Assembly (NCBI GenBank): GCA_963691705.1
Contig: OY829544.1
Coordinates: forward strand, 193,501 to 257,500
Source: Viola odorata
Taxonomy: Eukaryota; Streptophyta; Magnoliopsida; Malpighiales; Violaceae
Direction: 5' to 3'
DNA: 64,000 nucleotides
The notes under the pieces were generated by a model, which was not told the origin of the DNA, searched no databases, and worked only from the letters and a program-made list of their open reading frames with translations. The position numbers and the translations under genes are program-made. This document shows positions 22,215 through 33,414 of this stretch, piece after piece. Within the stretch, counting starts at the first letter, position 1; each line of letters opens with the position of its first letter.

Positions 22215-23456
22215 ATGGTGTATGAAAACAAGAAACTCTCATCCTCCTCCAAGTCCTTGAAACCAAGAGAAGACTCGCCTCTCCTAGGCAGTCCTACCTC
22301 CAAGCATCTTTCCTCCCCATCCAAGACTCTCGCCAACGTCTTCATTGCAATCGTCGGCGCCGGCGTCCTCGGCCTCCCCTATGCTTTCAAACGCACCGGT
22401 TGGCTCATGAGCATCATCATGCTTTTCTCCGTTGCCGGCCTCACTCATTATTGCATGATGCTCCTCGTCCTTTCTCGCCGCAAGCTCCATTCTATCTCCC
22501 CTGCCACTCTTATTACCTCATTTGGAGACCTGGGTTTTGCCGTTTGTGGCTCCCCAGGCAGGTTCGTGGTTGATATCTTGATTATCTTGTCTCAAACTGG
22601 TTTTTGCGTTGGCTACTTAATTTTCATCGCCAATACTCTGGCTGATCTTTTCAATTCTTCCAAGGCTATATATATATGGGGTTGTTTCCCATTTCAATTG
22701 GGGTTAAGCGCCATTGCAACCTTGACACATTTGGCCCCTCTCAGCATTTTTGCTGATGTTGTTGATCTTGGTGCCATGGGCGTGGTGATTGTGGAGGATA
22801 TTATGCTTATGCTCAGAAATAGGCCGGAGGTGATCGCTTTTGCGGGGTTCTCTGTTTTCTTCTATGGGATTGGTGTGGCCGTCTATGCTTTTGAAGGGAT
22901 TGGCATGGTTCTGCCTCTGGAGTCTGAGATGAGAGACAAGGACAAGTTTGGAAGAATCTTGGCATTGGGTATGCTCTTTATCTCTGTGTTGTATGGATCT
23001 TTTGGCTTATTGGGTTACCTTGCTTTTGGAGATGAAACCAAAGATATTATCACTTCCAATTTAGGGGCTGGGCTTATAAGTAGCTTGGTTCAGTATGGTC
23101 TCTGCATTAATCTGTTCTTCACGTTTCCGGTGATGATGAACCCAGTGTATGAGATACTTGAGAGAAGGTTTTGGGGTGGGAGGTATTGTATGTGGCTTAG
23201 GTGGTTGTTGGTTTTTGCTGTAACCTTGGTGGCTTTGATGGTGCCAAATTTTGCTGACTTCTTGTCGCTGGTGGGAAGTAGTGTATGTTGTGCATTGGGG
23301 TTTGTTTTGCCAGCCTTGTTTCACTTGCTTGTGTTTAAGGAAGAGATGGGTTGGAAAGGATGGTCGCTTGATGTGGGGATTGTGGCCTTAGGCGTTGTTC
23401 TGGCTGTTTCAGGGACTTGGAGTGCTCTCGTAGAGATCTTCTCCGTGAAGGTATAG
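22215..23456 (+). CDS. AVT3: Vacuolar amino acid transporter, AVT3-like (AAAP family)
   Basis: Single-exon gene, 413 residues. The start has a good plant context (ATCATGG). A hydrophilic, Ser-rich N-terminus (about 45 residues) precedes roughly eleven hydrophobic segments. The AAAP signature appears as AIVGAGVLGLPYAFKRTGW near residue 46. Other family segments are FAGFSVFFYGIGVAVYAFEG, NLGAGLISSLVQ and a C-terminal CCALGFVLPALFHLL. AVT3 proteins export neutral amino acids from the vacuole. From memory the Arabidopsis relative AVT3C (At4g38250) sits next to GnT-I (At4g38240), as here. The coding region is intact; the exact substrate is not readable from the sequence. Confidence 0.92.
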   Translation: MVYENKKLSSSSKSLKPREDSPLLGSPTSKHLSSPSKTLANVFIAIVGAGVLGLPYAFKRTGWLMSIIMLFSVAGLTHYCMMLLVLSRRKLHSISPATLITSFGDLGFAVCGSPGRFVVDILIILSQTGFCVGYLIFIANTLADLFNSSKAIYIWGCFPFQLGLSAIATLTHLAPLSIFADVVDLGAMGVVIVEDIMLMLRNRPEVIAFAGFSVFFYGIGVAVYAFEGIGMVLPLESEMRDKDKFGRILALGMLFISVLYGSFGLLGYLAFGDETKDIITSNLGAGLISSLVQYGLCINLFFTFPVMMNPVYEILERRFWGGRYCMWLRWLLVFAVTLVALMVPNFADFLSLVGSSVCCALGFVLPALFHLLVFKEEMGWKGWSLDVGIVALGVVLAVSGTWSALVEIFSVKV

Positions 23457-26400
23457 TGTGCTTTTCGTCTTGATTTACTATAATCTTTTTCTTTTTCTTG
23501 TTTGGTCCATGGAGCATGTAATATAGATTTTGGACCTCTAAAGATTGCACTCATCCTTTGCTATGTTTGATCCTAGCTACTAGACTCCATTCCAATAATG
23601 CATTGGTGAATTAGTAGTCGGTCTTGTTCTTAGTTAACTGTAGCTGGGAAACATTCACTTGTATCTTCTCTCTTGAACTTATTGTGAGTTCCCAATTGTT
23701 GTGTTGGAATTGTTTGCGCGAAGTTATCATCCTGCACACCATCTGCTTCCTTTCCTTTCTCTTTTTTTCTTTTCTTTTTTGGTTCATCTTATATAGCACA
23801 CAGCTGATCAATTGTGATGGTAAAGACTAGAAGGAATTAGAGGACAACAGCTAAGGTCGTGATGGTTGTGCAATCACTTTTGTAGTAATTTAAGTTTGAT
23901 TTGAGGACCTGCAATGATGAAGAAACGTGTTGCGAAACATGTTTTGTTTGATGGTTGTTTATAAACGTTTCGAGGAAATATCTTAAATCCAGAAAAACCG
24001 ACTCTGTTGTAGAAGCAACCTCAGCTTCATTTTGTGTCTTGTGTTGTGTGTGTAAAAAAGAGCCTCGGAAGCTTCTAGTCTTATAGTTGAGAACGTTAAT
24101 CGAGCCCTATATACTGTGTTTGTCCTGTGTAACGTAAGAGCCTGGTTCTGGAGTGTGGTATAGTAGTAAGCAGTAGTTGTCGGGATTGGTAACAGGGTAG
24201 ATAAAGCCTAAAGGTGGTTCCAAAGTCTTACAGGATGAGAAAGAAGCCATGAATTGAGCTACAAAGACTCCCCTGGGAAGAGAAGCAAGCAATACCAATG
24301 ATTTTTGGTGGGTGATATTTAATATAGGTATTCCATTACCTATTTCTCCATAGAATTTTGTTACATTTCAGATGTAATTTTCCTCACCGCTCCCAATAGG
24401 TTGAACCTGTAAGCTGAGTTAGAGAGAACAGTAGCTATGTGCTGAATAATAATCGAGGAAAACACTTGTTTACGTATCAAAGAGGCACTTGATAAGATTT
24501 TAAAAAAAAAAAAAAAAAATACATTGTATCTGTCACAAATTTTTGAACCAGGTCTTGAGTATATCAAAAGGAAGGTTTTCCAGTAGCTAGCGGGATATAA
24601 GACTCTCAGAATGGTTGCTGCAGCTACAATTTTTCAGTGGCTTGGACGCTGGAATCTGATCTTGTATGAATTGTTAGGTAGTACTAGTATGTTTTGGACA
24701 AAAAGTTAAATTCTTTTATTTGGTCTTTTCTGCCATGTTTTGAGTAGGGTTTTTTCCGGGTTAATACAACTCTCATGGAACTAAATGTGTCATTTAATCA
24801 GTCGCAAACGTTTTTTCTCTAATTTTATCAGTCTAAAATATTTTATATGTTAGTTCAATATAGTTCTAACTGTCCAAAAAAAAATGATGAAAATAAATTC
24901 CGTTAGACTATTATTTTAATACTTTTTAAAGGTTTGATCAAAGTTTGACAGAATCGAGATTTTGAAAAAATACGAATCTAGAAAAATCGAGACTATAAAA
25001 TGTACTTTTAATTTTATATAGTATAATATATACACATAAATAATTCATGCAATTAGAATATTAAAATACTTCTACTAAAAAAATATCAAAATACTTATAT
25101 TGCAGATCAAATGACATTTTAAATTATTAAAAAAAACTTAAATATGAACTCATGAATAACTTATGTTGTAACAAATGTATTTGTGACAAAAATGGATGAA
25201 ATTTGTTTCTAGGGACTTCATTCAATTTGATTAAATTTATTACCTTTTATATTATAAAAAAACAATAAATTAAATTTAAAGTTTAGAATGATAAGGTTGT
25301 GATGTATTTTTCAACTAAATTTCTGATTTTAAGTTATATGTACATTAAAGTATTATTTTGATATATTTTAAATAATTATTATTTTGATAAAGTGTATTAA
25401 AAATCTAGGAATATTTCAGATTATACCCATAAATAAAATCTAATTTATTAATGGTCTAAAGTAAAATACGACTGCAATAATTGTAAATTAATTAAATTAA
25501 TATATATTTGGAAGTTGTGAGATTCTAAATCTTTAATGTGAATTAGTTTTATCTATATATGCAAAAATTGAAAAATTATTTGTTATTATAAATTAATTGT
25601 AAATTTGAATTAAAAATTGGTACATAATTGTTAATTTATATGACAATAAAGGAGGATCCATAAAAAACGGATTGATTTTCAAAAAAGAATCGATATAAAT
25701 CTAAATCATTATAGAAAAAAGAAAATACTAGATTTGAAATAATAATCAAATCGCCGGAACCAGGCGAACCAAATCTGAATCAATTGGTTCCTTATTGGAC
25801 TGGACCAGTACATGGGTTTTTTAGTTCAATTTTTACAATCGTGGTTTTGGAGTTGGGCTTCGGATGACAAGATGGTAAACTGTAAAGATTTAAAGTTGTG
25901 TAAATAAAAAATTATAGACTTAATCCTCTATAGTCTAAAAGTTGTAATTTTAGTTTTTTTACTAGTTAAAAAAATTAAAATTAATGATAAATAATTCAAA
26001 AAATTATATAAATTTGAAAAAAAATGTAATAAATATAAAAGAGTTCACTCGACTAAAAAAATAAAAAGAAAACATTTTAAAAAACATTTATAAAGGAATA
26101 AATGAAAAATAAATTGTAAATAAAATTTATTTTATTTTAATTCATCTATTAAGTTTTACCATATTACTATTAGTTAGTACATTATTGGTCCATATTTATA
26201 ATTTTCTGCATTTTTTTACTAATTATTTTAGATTTTAAAATATTTAAAAAGGTAAAATTTTAAATTTTAAAGAATTATAAAGTTAGTAGTTAAGTGGGGC
26301 ATAGAACCTTTTTTTTACAATTACCAAAGAAAAGTTTGAGGTTTAAACTTTAAAGATGGGATGCAGCGAGCACGGTAGTGACGTCAAAACTGAATAATGC

Positions 26401-26606
26401 GTGATGAATGATGGTGAGCGATGCGGTAGAATTTTTCTTTTGTCAAGATTCTATGGAGCATGGGTATATATTTTTTTTTACAGTAAGAAACGGTGTTGGT
26501 GGGATATTTGAAGAATAGATTTGAAGTTTGAAAATGGGAAAGGCGTGAGTGAGTGTGAGGTGGGACTGCCTTCATTAAAGTAAAAGTGGAGATCTGTTCC
26601 GTTCGC
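23457..26606. other. Long intergenic region, AT-rich, no supported gene
   Basis: The first few hundred bases are the AVT3 3' flank (candidate polyadenylation signal AATAATGCA near 23595). 24620-26300 is very AT-rich, with homopolymers and short repeats typical of decayed transposons, but I found no matched ends. A minus-strand open stretch at 24107-24298 has no recognisable similarity. Confidence 0.5.
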
Positions 26607-29131
26607 AATTCGCATTCGCAATTGTCAGAGGACGTTTGGTATGGATTTATTTCACTTAAAATATGAGAGTTCATTTTATTTAAAATTATTTGTACCAAAT
26701 TAGTCGTTTGGTATAGTAAAACATGTGAGAGTTCATTTCCGGTAAGAATTGAACTGTAAATTTTAATGAAGAGTAGAATTCTCCAATAAAAATGTGCTGA
26801 TTGTGGTGGAATTCATTTGACTCTTTTATAATTAATTAGACTATTACTTAAATACCCTCGTTTAAAACATATCCCAGTATCGCCTCTTTTGTTTTTCCTC
26901 CTTGCTTCTCGATTTTTCAAAATCTTCACCATCTCCGCCTTCACGATTCTCCAATCTCCATCCATTTTCTTCATCTCCAATTCCCTTCATATCAAATCCC
27001 TCCGCCAAACTGCAGTTCGGCTGCCCTGGAGACCCAAAGGTGAGTACCATTTCGTCGATTTTGTTAACTTTCTTTTGTGGAATAGTGTTGATTTCTAGTT
27101 CTAGGGTTTATTATCAAAAACATGAATTTTCTTATATAGGTATTGTTCATATAATCATTTTCTATCTTTTTTCTTGTTCATACAAATCTCATATCTCTTG
27201 GGTTTGTGTGATAACAAGAATGACATAGGTTTCATCAAACCTGTAAGTAATTTTTATTGTTTTTATCTGGGTATTGTCCATATATATTTTGGTTTGATTG
27301 CTTATTTTGTTTGGATTGAAAGATTTACTGTATGACAGACTCTATCTTTTTGGCAAATGTTACTCCAGTTTTCTCACTTTTCTTCAAAGTAGATAATACT
27401 TTCAGTTGCTTGTTGTTGCCATTTAAATTGCAATGTTCACGATTTTCAATCTGTTGGAAGAAGAGCACCATGAAAATGGTTAGGCCTGCATAGGTGGTTT
27501 ACACGTAGAGTGAGTACCACATTTAGTTGAAAATCTTAAGCTATTCTGTTCATGGATATTTAACATTTGCTCTTCAATTTTGTTATCCCTAGCTAATTAT
27601 TTGTTTCATCTTAGTGATGAGGAACAGGAGCCTAGTTTTAGTCATTAACTTATGAGTCTTTAAATTTTAAAAGGTCCAGATCAGGAGCTTATGATGTCCT
27701 TAGCTTGCGTAGAACCCTGTGCTCCACTACCAAAATTGATGCAGGACAGCCTAGATCTAAAGAAATATGTAGCCTTTAGAGACTTTTAGGGCTGAAAATT
27801 GGTTTTTGGGTTGTGGGGATCTGCATTCCATGTGCCTTTGTGTAACAGTTATTCATTGTCTGTTGGCTCTGTCGTTGTTTTTTTTTTTGGTATGACAAGA
27901 TAGCTGTTATGCTAGCAAGATTCACCTAAATACTTCACACTGCTTATCTATTCGCTAGAAATGCATTTTCCTTTGTACTTATTTACACCTTATTGATGTC
28001 TCTTTGTAAATTGCAACTTACGTTTTTCCCTCTTGAGGGGTGCAGATAGTGTAACAGTTTGAATGTGGGAGATCTTTTCTACTGTAAAGTAATGTAATAG
28101 TGAAATATTAAAATATCAGCAGACAAAATCTTTTCCATCTAACTTCAACACTTTCTTGTTTGTCATCTATTACTGCAATTTATTGATGTATGACAGACTT
28201 GGTTAAATTCAGCTCCTACTAAGTCACCTTGACTTTGAGAAACAAGTCAAGAGAGTTTTGAGTATTGAGTAACCTTCAACTATCTTGTTCTTGCTGTCAC
28301 TGATATTTTTAGGAAATTAGTAGCTTGTGATTGTTTTCCAGACAAGTGGAGTTTTTCAGTTTCTTAACAAGGACTATTGACAGGTAAATACAATTTTCCA
28401 GCTGCTTTTAGTTGCTGCAGCTCTCCTTCAACCAGAGTTTGGGACTGATGAAACTCAATTGTACATAACGTACTTGAGGTATTCTATTTACCCGTCAAGT
28501 TTTCTCCAAAAGCAATTTTCTTCCAACTTATCCAATTGATTATGAAGTAATTGACCTATTATTCTTTGCCTAAAATTGTTATAGTTGGTTGGTGGCTGGC
28601 ACGACAGTGACTTCAACTGGTGCGTATGGAGCACAATACATGAAGAACAGATCTGCATTACTATCCTATTAAATTAGCTAAAAATTGTCTTCACTCTACT
28701 CATTTCTTGGAAGGAAAAATTGCAGAATTCTTTTTTAAGTTGCAGTGTTGTATTTTCAAGAAAAGTAACCATGTCCTGATCCCCATGTATATGAGATACA
28801 GTACTATATAATTAAGAATAGTCATCTGATCCTAGAGATGTGATAGTGCTTAAAAGCGGTTCAAAATTTATAATTTTTTTTCTTTTATTTTATGAGTAAA
28901 TTTTAATTTAGAGGTATAATGGTCAAATAAGTAAAATAAAATCATTTCTTAGTTATACCAAACAATGTGTTCATTTCAATTCAATTGAATTTTTTTAATT
29001 TTATATTACTATACCAATCGCTAGAGTTCATTAATTAATTCAATTCAATTGAATTCTAATTGAACTCTAGCATGATTTGATACCAAACACTCCGGAGGGA
29101 CAGACAATCGAATGCGAATGCGAATGCGAAT
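26607..29131. mobile_element. Inverted-repeat-bounded unit with exon-like cargo
   Basis: Two ends match in inverted orientation. The left reads ATTCGCATTCGCAATTGTC then GTTTGGTATGG (26608-26643); the right, reversed, reads ATTCGCATTCGATTGTC then GTGTTTGGTATC (29131-29078). Further inside both, GGTATAGTAA and GAGTTCA motifs recur. The interior contains exon-like host sequence with splice signals (26889-27040, 28402-28665) and no transposase. It resembles a non-autonomous gene-carrying (Pack-type) element. Ends are approximate and I did not find a target duplication. Confidence 0.42.
28402..28672 (+). pseudogene. Two exon-like pieces, possible cardiolipin synthase C-terminus
   Basis: After an acceptor (TTTTCCAG) the frame reads [20 protein letters not shown], then YITYLR, up to donor GTATTC at about 28481. 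After a second acceptor (TTGTTATAG, about 28585) it reads WLVAGTTVTSTGAYGAQYMK, then NRSALLSY and a stop. Joined, this is a plausible membrane-protein C-terminus; it reminds me of plant cardiolipin synthase (CDP-alcohol phosphotransferase family), but that is recall only. An upstream exon-like piece ends CCCAAAG|GTGAGT at 27041. No catalytic domain is visible between them, so this is a fragment. Confidence 0.35.
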
Positions 29132-29262
29132 GAGAAAGCTGTGCCCACACTTTGCAGCTGTCTCCAGCCCATTTCCCTCCCATTTCTTTTTCCACTTCCA
29201 CTTCCAATTTCAACCCAACCCTCGTTTACTCAGTAGTGTACTACATCTTTTCCCCTTTAGGT

Positions 29263-29269
29263 TATATAA
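29263..29269 (+). promoter_or_regulatory. TATA box of the EXORDIUM-like gene
   Basis: TATATAA, 134 bp upstream of the ATG at 29403, in a pyrimidine-rich region with TCTCATCTCATCTCATCT leader repeats. Transcription would start near 29295-29300. The preceding inverted-repeat unit ends about 130 bp upstream, so the promoter is compact or uses that DNA. Confidence 0.6.
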
Positions 29270-29402
29270 ACTCCTCCTCCGCCGCTCCTTACTCCCAACT
29301 CATCTCATCTCATCTCATCTCCCCTCCCACCTTTAAATTATTAGCATAACCTATTAGCTCACCCTCCCGCTGAGCTCAGCCCATCTTCTTAGAAACACAA
29401 AA

Positions 29403-30479
29403 ATGTCACTGCAACAACCACTTTTCTCCTCCTCAGTCTTACTGCGCTTGTGCTTATGGTGCTCCATTATTTTATTTAGTACCAATGCGCAAACGCAAAC
29501 CTTGAACATGGACGCCGACGCCGCCAAGCAGTATTACAATGTAAACCCAAAGCTGCCCCCAAGAAGCCTCTCCCTCTCCTCCTCAAAGAAATTCGAGGGT
29601 TCTTCCGACCTGGTCCGCCTCCGCTACCACATGGGCCCCGTCCTCTCCTCCTCCCCCATCAACATCTCCCTCATCTGGTACGGCCGCTGGGCCTCATCCC
29701 ACAAGCTCCTAATCAAAGATTTCATCCACTCCATCTCCCCCTCCGCCCGCGCCCCTCATCCCTCCGTCTCCGATTGGTGGCACACCGTCTCCCTTTACAC
29801 AGATCAGACCGGCGCCAACGTCTCCCGCTCCATCCTCATCGCCGGCGAGTACAACGACCTCGCCTACTCCCACGGAAAACAGCTCACGCGCCTCTCCATC
29901 CAGGAGGTCATAGCCACCGCTGTCCAGTCCGCGCCTTTCCCGGTGGATCACAAGAACGGAGTCTACCTCATCCTCACCGCCGATGACGTGACGATGCAGG
30001 ACTACTGCCGGGCGGTGTGCGGGTTTCACTACTTCACATTCCCGTCGATGGTGGGGTACACGATGCCGTACGCGTGGGTGGGGAACTCCGGGAAGCAGTG
30101 CCCGGAGGTGTGCGCGTACCCGTTTGCGGTGCCCGGGTACATGGGGGGAGGAGGGCCGGGGGCGCTGAAGCCGCCGAATGGGGAGGTTGGGGCGGATGGG
30201 ATGATAAGCGTGATAGGGCATGAGTTGGCGGAGCTGGCGTCGAACCCGCTGGTGAACGCGTGGTATGCAGGGGAGGACCCGACGGCGCCGACGGAGATTG
30301 GGGATTTGTGTGAGGGGCTGTACGGAACGGGAGGGGGAGGAGGGTACATTGGGCAGGTGATGTGGGACAAGGGAGGGAGGACTTTCAATGTGAATGGGAT
30401 TAGGGGGAGGAGGTTCCTGGTGCAGTGGATCTGGAGTCCTCTCCTCAAGGCTTGTGCTGGTCCCAATGCTTTGGATTAA
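29403..30479 (+). CDS. EXL5: EXORDIUM-like secreted protein (PHI-1 family)
   Basis: Intronless, 358 residues. The N-terminal signal peptide is hydrophobic (about residues 10-28, cut near TNAQT). The phosphate-induced-1 domain follows: RLRYHMGPVLSSSPINISLI, then WYGRW, YTDQTGANVSRS, GVYLILTADDVTMQDYCRA, a Cys-rich stretch with CGFHY and GKQCPEVCAYP, and GHELAE, CEGLYG and CSGPN-like AGPN near the end. EXO/EXL proteins act in the cell wall and affect growth and brassinosteroid or sugar responses; no enzymatic activity is established. Third codon positions are strongly GC-biased compared with neighbours (GGGGGAGGAGG runs), which also creates long ORFs in other frames. The symbol EXL5 rests on synteny recalled from Arabidopsis (At2g17230 near NOC4); by sequence it could also be EXL3. 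Confidence 0.9.
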   Translation: MSLQQPLFSSSVLLRLCLWCSIILFSTNAQTQTLNMDADAAKQYYNVNPKLPPRSLSLSSSKKFEGSSDLVRLRYHMGPVLSSSPINISLIWYGRWASSHKLLIKDFIHSISPSARAPHPSVSDWWHTVSLYTDQTGANVSRSILIAGEYNDLAYSHGKQLTRLSIQEVIATAVQSAPFPVDHKNGVYLILTADDVTMQDYCRAVCGFHYFTFPSMVGYTMPYAWVGNSGKQCPEVCAYPFAVPGYMGGGGPGALKPPNGEVGADGMISVIGHELAELASNPLVNAWYAGEDPTAPTEIGDLCEGLYGTGGGGGYIGQVMWDKGGRTFNVNGIRGRRFLVQWIWSPLLKACAGPNALD

Positions 30480-32114
30480 TAGTCGACTAGATTACAATTA
30501 GTACACAAATTACATTATATTAATTCACCCTTTATACATATCCATCTTATATTTTATTTCAACCTTTAGTTTAGGCCATCAGTTCAGGGGCTTACTTATT
30601 TGTAAGCAAAATAAAGAAGTTTTTTTAATCTTCTTAACTCTAGCGTGGGTGTCAATATGCATAAACTTAAAGGCATGGGGTGGTGTGGTGTGGTCCAATT
30701 GAGGGGATTTGGCATGCATTTGTTGGTTTCCAGATGTCATGATGATTCATGACACCGGTTGTAGATGTTAGTACACGTTGAAGTTTGTTATAATCACTTT
30801 TTGTGTTCTTGCCTTCTGCTGCATCTAGAATCTCCGTTCGGTGTGATTCTACTGGTAACTGGTAAGTTAAAAAACAGATGCTCAGTGATTTAGGCGGAGT
30901 TGAGTAGAACAGACCAGTAGAAGAAGAAGTGTTGTGGTAGGGCGGAGGATTAAAGTGTCCGGCCGCCGGGATGCCGCGCCATTGATGATGCCAGTCCCTA
31001 TCCCATGGGCCCATAGCATATAAATTTAGTTGTGGTGGGGCTGGTGTTGCAGGGCCCATTTTGATGGGGGTAAATGAATGAAAAAAAAGGTTTTGATGCT
31101 TTTGGTTTGTTTGTTTGAAGAATCAAGATGCCCTGCCCAGCTGTCCTCCATCTCGTTTCTGTGTTAAAATTTTAGTGTAACTTGTTAGGTGATTGTAATG
31201 TAAATTTTATAAAACTCATGACTATAATGTTAGTTTGATCAATATGTATAAATTAAAAAATGCATAGTATTATTATTTTAGTTTTTTTAATATTCAGATT
31301 AAAGATATATAGAGATGGTCGGGAATTTTGCAGAGTGGAGTGAAGTAACTAGATAATAATTACATATCTATAATTGTGTTTGTGTATGTCAGCTAATTTT
31401 ATAATCTTATTTTTATAACGAGTGGTGCTCATAAATTTTATGTTATTATTATTATAATTATACTAGTAATATAAACTATAAACAAGGAGTGCTGGTATTC
31501 TTAATTATAAAAGAAAAGAATCCACAGGTTTGACCCCACTCCAATTTTGGAACCAACTTCAATGATTGCAGACAAGGTACGCAGGGATATATGGGGATTT
31601 TTTTTTCCTTCAAGGAAATGAAATGAATTCTAGGGGGATTGGTACCTAATGCGTTCTTCTTATATAAGAATTTAAGTCGTCCCTTAGAAGCCAATCTTAA
31701 CATATAACGTCCGCCACCGATTCTCATTTCTGAATTCGATCGGTTTGTTTTGAACAGAATCGGTCAGAATGAAAACCGATCGATATTATCAAATACCAAT
31801 CCATTCACCAAAAGTTAAGGCTGTCCAAATCAGTGAGTTGTAGAAGCACATGCATGCTTCATAATTTTATAGTATATGACTGTATGTTGCTATCTGTGCA
31901 TTCTGCTTTCATCCCTATTAAATGAAAGCTAGAATTTCAAGTTTAACACCTTACATTAGACCATCAGCAGAGGACTTTTCAAGAATTATTTGAGGGATTT
32001 TTTCATGCAGTAGAAGACTAAAAACAAACCAAATGCTGACTAGATGGTTTGGGTATCAAATTTTAATACCCAGATTTTTCTGACGGTGAGATCTACTGTC
32101 GGATTTTCTTTATT

Positions 32115-32240
32115 AAAAAAAGAAGAAGAAGGAAAGAACCAATCAGAGCAAGTCACGAGTGTGCCCGCAGGGCCAGCCCTGCGCACGCAAGCGTGGCGTG
32201 CTCTGATTGGTTTTTCCTTCTTTTTTTTCACTCATTTTTT
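32115..32240. repeat. Foldback with GC-rich loop
   Basis: AACCAATCAGAGCA (about 32138) pairs with TGCTCTGATTGGTT (about 32200), extended by GAAGAAGGAAAG / CTTTCCTTCTTT arms. The loop is GC-rich and contains its own hairpin, GCAGGGC CA GCCCTGC. A small MITE-like element or the core of a larger one. Confidence 0.65.
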
Positions 32241-32713
32241 AAATGTCTTTTTTTTTTATAAAAATTACTTAACATAATTTAAAAAAAAATACCATTATTT
32301 TTAATTTTTTGAGATCTATAAATTGAAATTAGGTTTGTATTATTTGGACACTAAAAAAATCAGAATTTTTTACATTTTTTTTCATTTTCTTATTTTTTAA
32401 ATGCTTTTATTATTTATTATATTATAAAAAGTAATTATTATAGTAATTATAAATTTAATAAGAAAAGGAAATGAAAAATATGGTGGGGTATATGATAAAT
32501 GATGTGGAACGAAGAGAAATTTTTTAACACCCTGAATAATCCCCTGCTGTGAGTGCGTGGGTGTTAAATGCTTTTTGATTGGGTGTTAAGTTGATGTGGC
32601 AGTGAGAGAAAGTGATTAAAATTCTAAATTTAACACCCGTCGCTGTGGATTGTCCTATGTGTGTACGTGTATACCCAAGGCTGAGTTAGTTAATTTATGG
32701 GAGTTGTAATTGT

Positions 32714-32721
32714 CCACGTGG
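32714..32721. promoter_or_regulatory. ABRE/G-box CCACGTGG
   Basis: Perfect palindromic G-box 344 bp upstream of the metallothionein start. Seed-type MT4 genes are known to respond to abscisic acid through ACGT-core elements; function here is inferred from position. Confidence 0.5.
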
Positions 32722-32910
32722 CCTGCAGATGATGCAATACCCGATTTTGTGCAAGAGAGGCCACCGCCACGTACATATATATGCATCCAAGTATCAGGAC
32801 ATGAATGATTCACTTCAGGAGGGCCTCATTCACGAACAACTGGAAACACTTATAATTTCTCCTCCTACGTGTGTGTGTGTGACGGTGTTAGCTATTAAAC
32901 ACGTTGTTGT

Positions 32911-32918
32911 CCACGTGT
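32911..32918. promoter_or_regulatory. ABRE CCACGTGT
   Basis: Second ACGT-core site, 147 bp upstream of the metallothionein ATG. An RY-like ATGCAT lies between the two sites at about 32781. The pair plus RY motif is the usual arrangement in seed-maturation promoters. Confidence 0.5.
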
Positions 32919-33064
32919 TAGCCTTCTGCAGTTTAGATGTGCCACTTGTTAATTAATTAGAGTATCTAAAGTTACTTTATTATTTAAGCAGTGGAGCGAT
33001 GGTTTCTGATTTGTAAAGAGAAATCATTAACAAGACGCAGACGCACAGAAGAAAAAAGAGATCA

Positions 33065-33414
33065 ATGGCAGACATGAGGAAGGAGAAATGCAATGATCGA
33101 TGCGGATGCCCCGTTCCATGCGCCGGTGGAACTACTTGCAGGTCCTATATATACCCTGTCTGTCCTTAATTTGCTTCTGGCCAGTTAATTAAGAAGACAT
33201 GATTGATTAACTTGGCATGTTCGTTTACAGATGCGGACCTGGTGCTGACCAGACAAGCGGTAGCGGGGCTGCTGAGGGGCACAAGCGATGCTCGTGCGGG
33301 GAACACTGTGGGTGTAACCCGTGTACGTGCCCGAAGAGTGTGGTCAGCACTGGGGTCGGGAAAGCCTACTGCAAGTGCGGCGACGCCTGTTCCTGTGCTA
33401 CCTGTGCCTCTTAA
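33065..33414 (+). CDS. MT4: Metallothionein type 4 (Ec type)
   Basis: Two exons, 33065-33141 and 33231-33414, with a GT-AG intron of 89 bp; 86 residues. Seventeen cysteines in three clusters: CNDRCGCPVPC...TCRCG, then RCSCGEHCGCNPCTCPK, then YCKCGDACSCATCAS. This is the standard arrangement of plant Ec/type 4 metallothioneins, small cytosolic proteins that store zinc, mainly in developing seed. The first exon ends within an Arg codon completed by exon 2 (TCR|CGPG), and the start MADMRKEKCNDRCGCP is typical. The overlapping frame that reads LARVRARRVW-type sequence is an artefact. ABRE-like sites upstream fit embryo expression. From memory, Arabidopsis MT4a neighbours AVT3B, another sign of shared ancestry. 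Confidence 0.95.

Larger units (their letters stand above)
30480..33064. other. Intergenic, AT-rich, with a foldback sequence
   Basis: Contains a foldback at 32115-32240 and ABRE-like sites close to the metallothionein gene, listed separately. A 130-codon minus-strand open frame (31059-30667, start MGPATPAPPQLNLYAMGPW) is rich in Pro, His and Ser; it matches nothing I know and is not called. 31960-32660 has scattered AACACCC / GGGTGTTAA motifs in both orientations, typical of old DNA transposons. Confidence 0.5.

Noticed and set aside
24107..24298. Minus-strand 63-codon ORF downstream of AVT3
   Set aside because: No recognisable family, no splice or start context, and it lies in a probable 3' flank.
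29709..30466. Long antisense and out-of-frame ORFs over the EXORDIUM-like gene
   Set aside because: They arise from the GC-rich third positions of the real gene; their Arg/Pro/His composition is typical of shadow frames.
30667..31059. 130-codon minus-strand ORF, Pro/His-rich
   Set aside because: No similarity recalled, no conserved motif, and composition fits chance in repeat-rich DNA. Kept only as a note.
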